Source: Magnetococcales bacterium
Lineage (GTDB): Bacteria; Pseudomonadota; Magnetococcia; Magnetococcales; Magnetaquicoccaceae
DNA: 37,107 nt
Direction of reading: 5' to 3'
Assembly: GCA_015234115.1 (NCBI GenBank)
Contig: JADFWP010000025.1
Span: forward strand, 1-37,107
The notes under the pieces were generated by a model that had not been told where the DNA came from, did not search any database, and saw only the letters and a program-made list of their open reading frames with translations. The position numbers and the translations under genes were made by a program. Below are positions 34,001 to 37,107 of this stretch, one piece after another (the first letter of the stretch is position 1; every line of letters starts with the position of its first letter).

Positions 34001-35216
34001 GGTTGTCCCTGCCCGTGATGATGTCTTCTTCGGTCGTGAGGATCTGCTGGAACGCATCCGGCGGCAGGTGATGGAAAGCGGCAATGTCGTGCTGCTGGAA
34101 GGAAACCGCCGAGCCGGCAAATCCTCCATTCTTCGCCACCTGGAAGGCACGGAGCGCATCCCCGGCTGGATGGGCATCTATTGCAGCCTGCAAGGGGCGG
34201 AAGGGAGCCGGGACGGCATCGGCGTCCCGACGGTGGAAGTGTTCCGAACCATGGCAGTGAGTATCGCCAAAGGGCTTGCTTCTCTGGGCCAGGAAACGCC
34301 TCTCCCAAATGGTAACACCCTTGCCGCCGGGAAAAAACTTGGCATCGCCCGTGCCTGCAAACAGGGGATTGGCGAAGACGCTCCTTTTGCAGATTTTCAG
34401 GAGTACCTGGAAACCGCTCTGGATCTGCTCCAGCGACACCATCTTGGGCTGCTGCTCATGACCGATGAGTTTGACAAGCTTCAGGAAGGGATCGACCACG
34501 GCGTCACCTCTCCCCAAGTGCCGGAGAACATCCGCTTCCTGGTTCACGAGTATCCCCGCTTTTCTGCCATTCTAACCGGTTCCCGCAGGCTGAAACGCCT
34601 TCGGGAGGAGTATTGGTCCGCCCTGTTTGGCCTGGGTACTCGCTTTGGCGTCTCCGTACTCTCCGAGGGAGCTGCTCGTTGTTTAGTGGTAGAGCCGGTA
34701 AAAGGGAAGCTCTCTTACTCCCGGGAAGCGGTGAGCCAAGTTTGCTACTTGACGGCTCGTCAGCCCTATTTGTTGCAGTGCCTGTGCAACCGCATCTTCG
34801 ATCTGGCCGCCCAACTGAAAATCCGGTCCATCACCTTGGATCTCGTCAACCAGGCTGCAGATGCTATGGCTGAGGACAATGAGCACTTTGCCAGCCTGTG
34901 GGGCTATGCTCGTACTGACCGTCGGCGTTTTCTCATGGCTCTATGCGAGAAAGCCAGCTCCACCGTAGACAAACTTCAGTTAGGTGTCTTACTGGAACAA
35001 CTCGCTGGGTATGGAATCGAGATCACTGATGATGATAAACTGATCGAGGATCTGGAGTTTCTTCGTGAGTTGGAGCTGATCGAACTGATCGGTGAAGCCA
35101 ATGCAGGGCATTACCAGTTGGCCATTCCGCTGATGGGAACTTGGATCCACCGTCAACAGGATTTTGCCGCGCTCCAAACCAGAGCCCGGAGTGAAACGGA
35201 GGACCAGCGTGACTGA
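31053..35216 (+). CDS. Fusion: N6-methylase, glycine-rich insert, specificity domain, beta-sandwich, P-loop ATPase
   Basis: One 1387-residue frame. Residues 1-160 resemble the HsdM helical N-terminus (VALASLIFLRWVDFQEAEQ). A glycine-rich insert spans 163-247. The methylase core has YDPCFGSAG (280-287) and NPPWGG (366-371), ending with LPTGSFLPQTGIQASIL. Residues about 545-715 match one HsdS-type half (CAVLSGRQIRSADL, IPYIRIKDLQRGQV, LPVPLPPLQIQ). After a helical region, about 870-965 looks like an Ig-like beta-sandwich. The end is an AAA/STAND-type ATPase: FFGREDLLERI, LLEGNRRAGKSS (Lys1023), LLLMTDEFDK (1138-1141), plus a winged-helix-like tail. It could modify DNA and sense or signal through its ATPase. 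I know no standard system with this protein. Confidence 0.8.
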   Translation: MPPESSQTSLWHLLDHIRRTPLNPSEVPVALASLIFLRWVDFQEAEQEAIASFDDLEYETILPPELHWRAWHQLEPEELLPFFRERLMPALHELGNARHAALATQLHHVIQPMEGLARIHPMVLVTMIRWLADQPFETPHDRYNLLAAFDSLWGEGKTALPSGDGYGDGWGDAAGSGAGDGFGGGYGDGAGDGSGAGFGGGYGDGAGDGSGSGYGGGSGAGAGDGSGFGYGGGSGAGDGFGGGVGFGSFSIREEFNRTPSGITRLVAALANLNPNARIYDPCFGSAGLLTAIQERSLFNRDKGFSRPNATGLVVFGVEVNSDSYIIGLTRLILAGVEDPQLELGNALERTPSTSPQNDGFDLVVSNPPWGGRIGNGAVIGQFPVQTNDSSGLFVQHALSQLRVGGQAILILPQGILFRGGQERRLRQMLVESHTVEAVISLPTGSFLPQTGIQASILMVRRGGATKKIRMVDASGFIRNKSSGKQTSTFDVERIPELVKAVQTPQPSRDGWDMTLQELEAVEWDFTPRRRDQSALASIFESLGDEVRIFPLEDCCAVLSGRQIRSADLVDELPAKQPIPYIRIKDLQRGQVSRASSWLSPKATAQVDPGWKLRAGDVLLSKSGTIGKAGIVRNGAVGAIPAGGLFVLRPNSDQLDPHFLLAYLNSNECRAWMKDRASSGVTIQHLSKYILAELPVPLPPLQIQHRTATQHREHGVDAMAYLAQLLTSGESDPIAEWVDDALRHLEKGPRSDEQSAGLHWLLHGSCLGGSFTGVWHDVREGLTEGNALNEWVSSLDKAADILKGVVDVPQGSALYSLLQQSLIKFQKAAGKISGHLPNEEKARDLNKKFTGRIESIMEAMVGAVSVIIASVTTSLRAGSQAEIEVSIQNKGPLPLRDFQVSTHPEWGEETIPFLPEMGSGIFHISGTVPRSIGQFSLWVRWSALAMNGVRMEGQRELAFDVADDNDERQEMAELGGSPYVCGDPVVPARDDVFFGREDLLERIRRQVMESGNVVLLEGNRRAGKSSILRHLEGTERIPGWMGIYCSLQGAEGSRDGIGVPTVEVFRTMAVSIAKGLASLGQETPLPNGNTLAAGKKLGIARACKQGIGEDAPFADFQEYLETALDLLQRHHLGLLLMTDEFDKLQEGIDHGVTSPQVPENIRFLVHEYPRFSAILTGSRRLKRLREEYWSALFGLGTRFGVSVLSEGAARCLVVEPVKGKLSYSREAVSQVCYLTARQPYLLQCLCNRIFDLAAQLKIRSITLDLVNQAADAMAEDNEHFASLWGYARTDRRRFLMALCEKASSTVDKLQLGVLLEQLAGYGIEITDDDKLIEDLEFLRELELIELIGEANAGHYQLAIPLMGTWIHRQQDFAALQTRARSETEDQRD
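31539..31793 (+). repeat. Glycine-rich degenerate tandem repeat coding region
   Basis: Encodes 85 residues that are nearly all Gly, Asp, Ser, Ala, Tyr and Phe. The repeating units are about GFGGGYGDGAGDGSGA and GYGGGSGAGAGDGSGF, with period near 15-16 codons. It sits between the HsdM-like N-terminal domain and the catalytic methylase core, where ordinary HsdM proteins have only a short linker. The frame is open and in phase on both sides. Confidence 0.9.
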
Positions 35217-36804
35217 CCCCATCTTCCCCATTCTTGGCCCCCGGATCCCACCCATGATTGGCCGTACCGCCATCATGCAGAGGTTGTGGAGTGAGCTGAC
35301 AAAGCCGAGTCCCAGCCACCTATCGGTGGTCGGCCCCAGGTATTCTGGGAAAAGCGTTCTACTCCAGGCCCTGGCAGGTCGGATGCAATCGGAAGAGTCC
35401 CCCTATGGGACGGTCATTCTCTGGGATCTTGGTCATCAGACGCCGGATTCGGATGAGGCGTTTGTCCTGGCCATGTGCAAGCGGCTGGGACAGGGGCTCA
35501 AGGAGGTCAATGAAGAGTGCGCGGAACTGCTTCTCTCTACCGGGAGCACTCCCTTTGGAGATCTACAAGAAGTCCTGAGCATGCTCCTGGAAGAGGAAAT
35601 CAAGATCCTCATGCTCTGGGATGGCTTTGACAAGCCCCTTGGCGCAGGTCGACTGACCCGTAACCTATGGGATCAACTCCGTGAGCTGGCTCAATCTCCC
35701 AGCCTTCGTCTTGTGACGGCCACCCGCCGCCCACTTCAGGAACTGATCCGCAGCGAAGAATCCGTTACCAGCGACTTCTGGAACATCTTCGACGTGAACT
35801 CCGTCAAGATCGGTCCGTTCGACGATGCGGACAGGTCAGCAGTCCTTGCTGCAGTTTCGACCTGCCCGTTCAATGGCGGCGCCAAAACGGAACTGGCCAA
35901 CTGGACCGGGGGATATCCTCCGCTTTTCCTGTCGTTGATCAATCAGGTGGTGGCACATCCATCTCAGCAGGTGGACAATGCGGCAGTCAATGAAGCTGCT
36001 GAAGGCGATTTTGGGAATGGGGTCAGCGGGATCCTGGCCGATTTGTGGGGAGACTGCCCCGAACCGTCTAAAGACCTGTTCCGCCACTTGGTGGAACGTG
36101 GGCAACTGAACATTTCCGAAGTTGGCAAGGACGAACGTGACCGATTGATAGAAAAAGGGTTTGCCAAGGTCACCGGAAACAAAATCACCCCTGCCTGCCG
36201 ACTGCTGGAACGGCATATCAGCAGTCAGGGAGACGACGCCGGAAGTATGGTGCGCCTGTTCGGCGAATGGGCCGATTACCGATCCAACATCCGGGGTGTT
36301 CTCCAACGGCGGTTAAGCCAGATCCAAAATATCGATGATCGGTTGAAACGGTTGATCGAGCGGAGCATTGAGGACATACCTGATTACCCGGGTGAGTGCC
36401 TGGCAAATATTCGTGGCATAGCCGATAGGGCGCTTGATCTGATATGGGAAGCCGAGTTTCCGGAGAAACGCGAGATTCCATCGAAATGGATTTCTGACTG
36501 GCAATACGAGGGACAGAAGGGAATAGAAGGATGGCCAGACTCATTTCCTACTACTGATCGTCCACAGCAAATCCGACTTCTTCAGCTTATTACCGGAGCA
36601 TATAGAACCCAATCACCCCAAAAAGCAAAATCTGTCAATAAGAGTGCCTATTACCTTCTAAACAGTATTTTCAGTTTTGGAAATTTTGGTCAGCACCTTG
36701 ATGGTGAGCAGGTCCCTGATGGAACGGCTGTGGCCGTGGTGATAAGCTGTATCGAGTTGGCAGATTGTCTCAACCAACCTGCTCTAACCCAACAGAAAAC
36801 ATGA
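35209..36804 (+). CDS. P-loop ATPase partner of the methylase-ATPase fusion
   Basis: A 531-residue protein starting at GTG 35209, with GGAGG six bases upstream; it overlaps the fusion gene by 8 bases. It opens with GPRIPPMIGRTAIMQRLW, then Walker A VVGPRYSGKSVLLQ, and Walker B ILMLWDGFDK, followed by LVTATRRPL (sensor 1) and a winged-helix-like region. The last 200 residues are helical and unlike anything I recognise. It belongs to the same broad AAA/STAND class as the fusion's C-terminal ATPase (both pair a GR start with a D-x-FDK box), so the two may form a hetero-complex. No membrane segment or nuclease motif is seen. Confidence 0.75.
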   Translation: MTDPIFPILGPRIPPMIGRTAIMQRLWSELTKPSPSHLSVVGPRYSGKSVLLQALAGRMQSEESPYGTVILWDLGHQTPDSDEAFVLAMCKRLGQGLKEVNEECAELLLSTGSTPFGDLQEVLSMLLEEEIKILMLWDGFDKPLGAGRLTRNLWDQLRELAQSPSLRLVTATRRPLQELIRSEESVTSDFWNIFDVNSVKIGPFDDADRSAVLAAVSTCPFNGGAKTELANWTGGYPPLFLSLINQVVAHPSQQVDNAAVNEAAEGDFGNGVSGILADLWGDCPEPSKDLFRHLVERGQLNISEVGKDERDRLIEKGFAKVTGNKITPACRLLERHISSQGDDAGSMVRLFGEWADYRSNIRGVLQRRLSQIQNIDDRLKRLIERSIEDIPDYPGECLANIRGIADRALDLIWEAEFPEKREIPSKWISDWQYEGQKGIEGWPDSFPTTDRPQQIRLLQLITGAYRTQSPQKAKSVNKSAYYLLNSIFSFGNFGQHLDGEQVPDGTAVAVVISCIELADCLNQPALTQQKT

Positions 36805-36866
36805 AGATTGCACCATCATGGCCCAGAACCGCTAGCCGTGTCCCCCGTCAAAACCTCGTCCACACT

Positions 36867-36884
36867 GAAAATGCCAACATTTTC
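36867..36884 (+). other. Short hairpin after the last ATPase gene
   Basis: GAAAATG, loop CCAA, then CATTTTC form a 7-bp stem. It is AT-rich and lacks a T-run, so termination is only a possibility. The rest of 36805-36937 shows nothing else. Confidence 0.35.
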
Positions 36885-36937
36885 TGTCGGCGCATGATAG
36901 CCTTTCTCCCATGATGAACACAGAAAACTCATGATTC

Positions 36938-37107
36938 CTACACAAAAAACACCGGCACATCCACTGCATCCTGCACCCGCACCGCACGCCCATCCCGCAC
37001 GCTGACCCGGTCTCCGACGTGGCCGCCTCCGTCCAGCACCACCTCGACCACCCCCTGGGCCGTGGCCACCCGCGCCGAACCATTGGCCACAGAGACCACC
37101 CGGCCAG
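36938..37107 (-). CDS. C-terminal end of an unrecognised gene (runs off right edge)
   Basis: Fifty-five codons on the minus strand ending GDRVSVRDGRAVRVQDAVDV and PVFFV before TAG at 36938. The piece is rich in valine, glycine and short beta-strand patterns, has high GC codon use, and continues beyond the window. It resembles the beta-rich end of a structural or surface protein (phage structural proteins are one possibility), but I cannot assign it. It marks the right border of the defence island. Confidence 0.5.
   Translation of the reverse strand, partial: GRVVSVANGSARVATAQGVVEVVLDGGGHVGDRVSVRDGRAVRVQDAVDVPVFFV

Overview
The window (about 37 kb, mostly GC-rich) looks like an accessory, defence-rich region of a proteobacterial genome. 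A GapR/DUF2312 protein, a DUF2924 plus large serine recombinase module and an Rpn-type nuclease relic fit an alphaproteobacterium or a relative such as Magnetococcales. That placement is inference; no 16S or other marker gene is present.

Left part (1-8280): a fragment of a group II intron reverse transcriptase runs off the left edge. A minus-strand operon follows: Xre repressor, ImmA/IrrE protease, a frameshifted unknown gene and a second unknown gene. Divergent from it is a tightly overlapping module: small ORF, DUF2924 protein, large serine recombinase and an HTH-like accessory protein. Then come GapR, a VOC-fold protein, an IHF-alpha-like protein and an unknown small protein.

Middle part (8287-19626): a complete type I Zorya system (zorA, zorB, zorC, zorD, minus strand, overlapping or nearly abutting genes) sits inside a broken dinB gene. 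The dinB C-terminal end lies left of zorD. Its N-terminal end lies right of zorA, still translationally coupled to an upstream pyrimidine-dimer glycosylase gene. To the right are a gene-poor stretch with inverted repeats, an N-terminally truncated Rpn nuclease, and a decayed second DUF2924-recombinase module. That second recombinase breaks off inside its catalytic domain, where the next island starts.

Right part (19671-36804): a two-gene OLD nuclease/UvrD helicase operon (Gabija-like, minus strand) is divergent from a regulator with a CARF-like N-terminus, a sigma54-type AAA+ domain (GAFTGA loop present) and a Fis-type HTH. Downstream on the plus strand are hsdR, a GIY-YIG-like small gene, hsdM, hsdS, a 1387-residue fusion (N6-methylase, glycine-rich insert, specificity-type domain, probable beta-sandwich, P-loop ATPase) and a second P-loop ATPase.

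The main discovery candidate is the wiring of this right part. A textbook -24/-12 sigma54 promoter (TGGCACAGCCATTGCT) begins right after the regulator stop codon and points at hsdR. A second close match (TGGCATGGGGTTTGCG) lies on the other side of the regulator and points at the OLD/UvrD operon. The regulator may therefore switch on both a Gabija-like module and an expanded restriction-modification module when it senses a ligand. The methylase-ATPase fusion and its partner ATPase are not part of standard type I systems and are a second discovery candidate. The last 170 bases hold the C-terminal end of an unrecognised gene.
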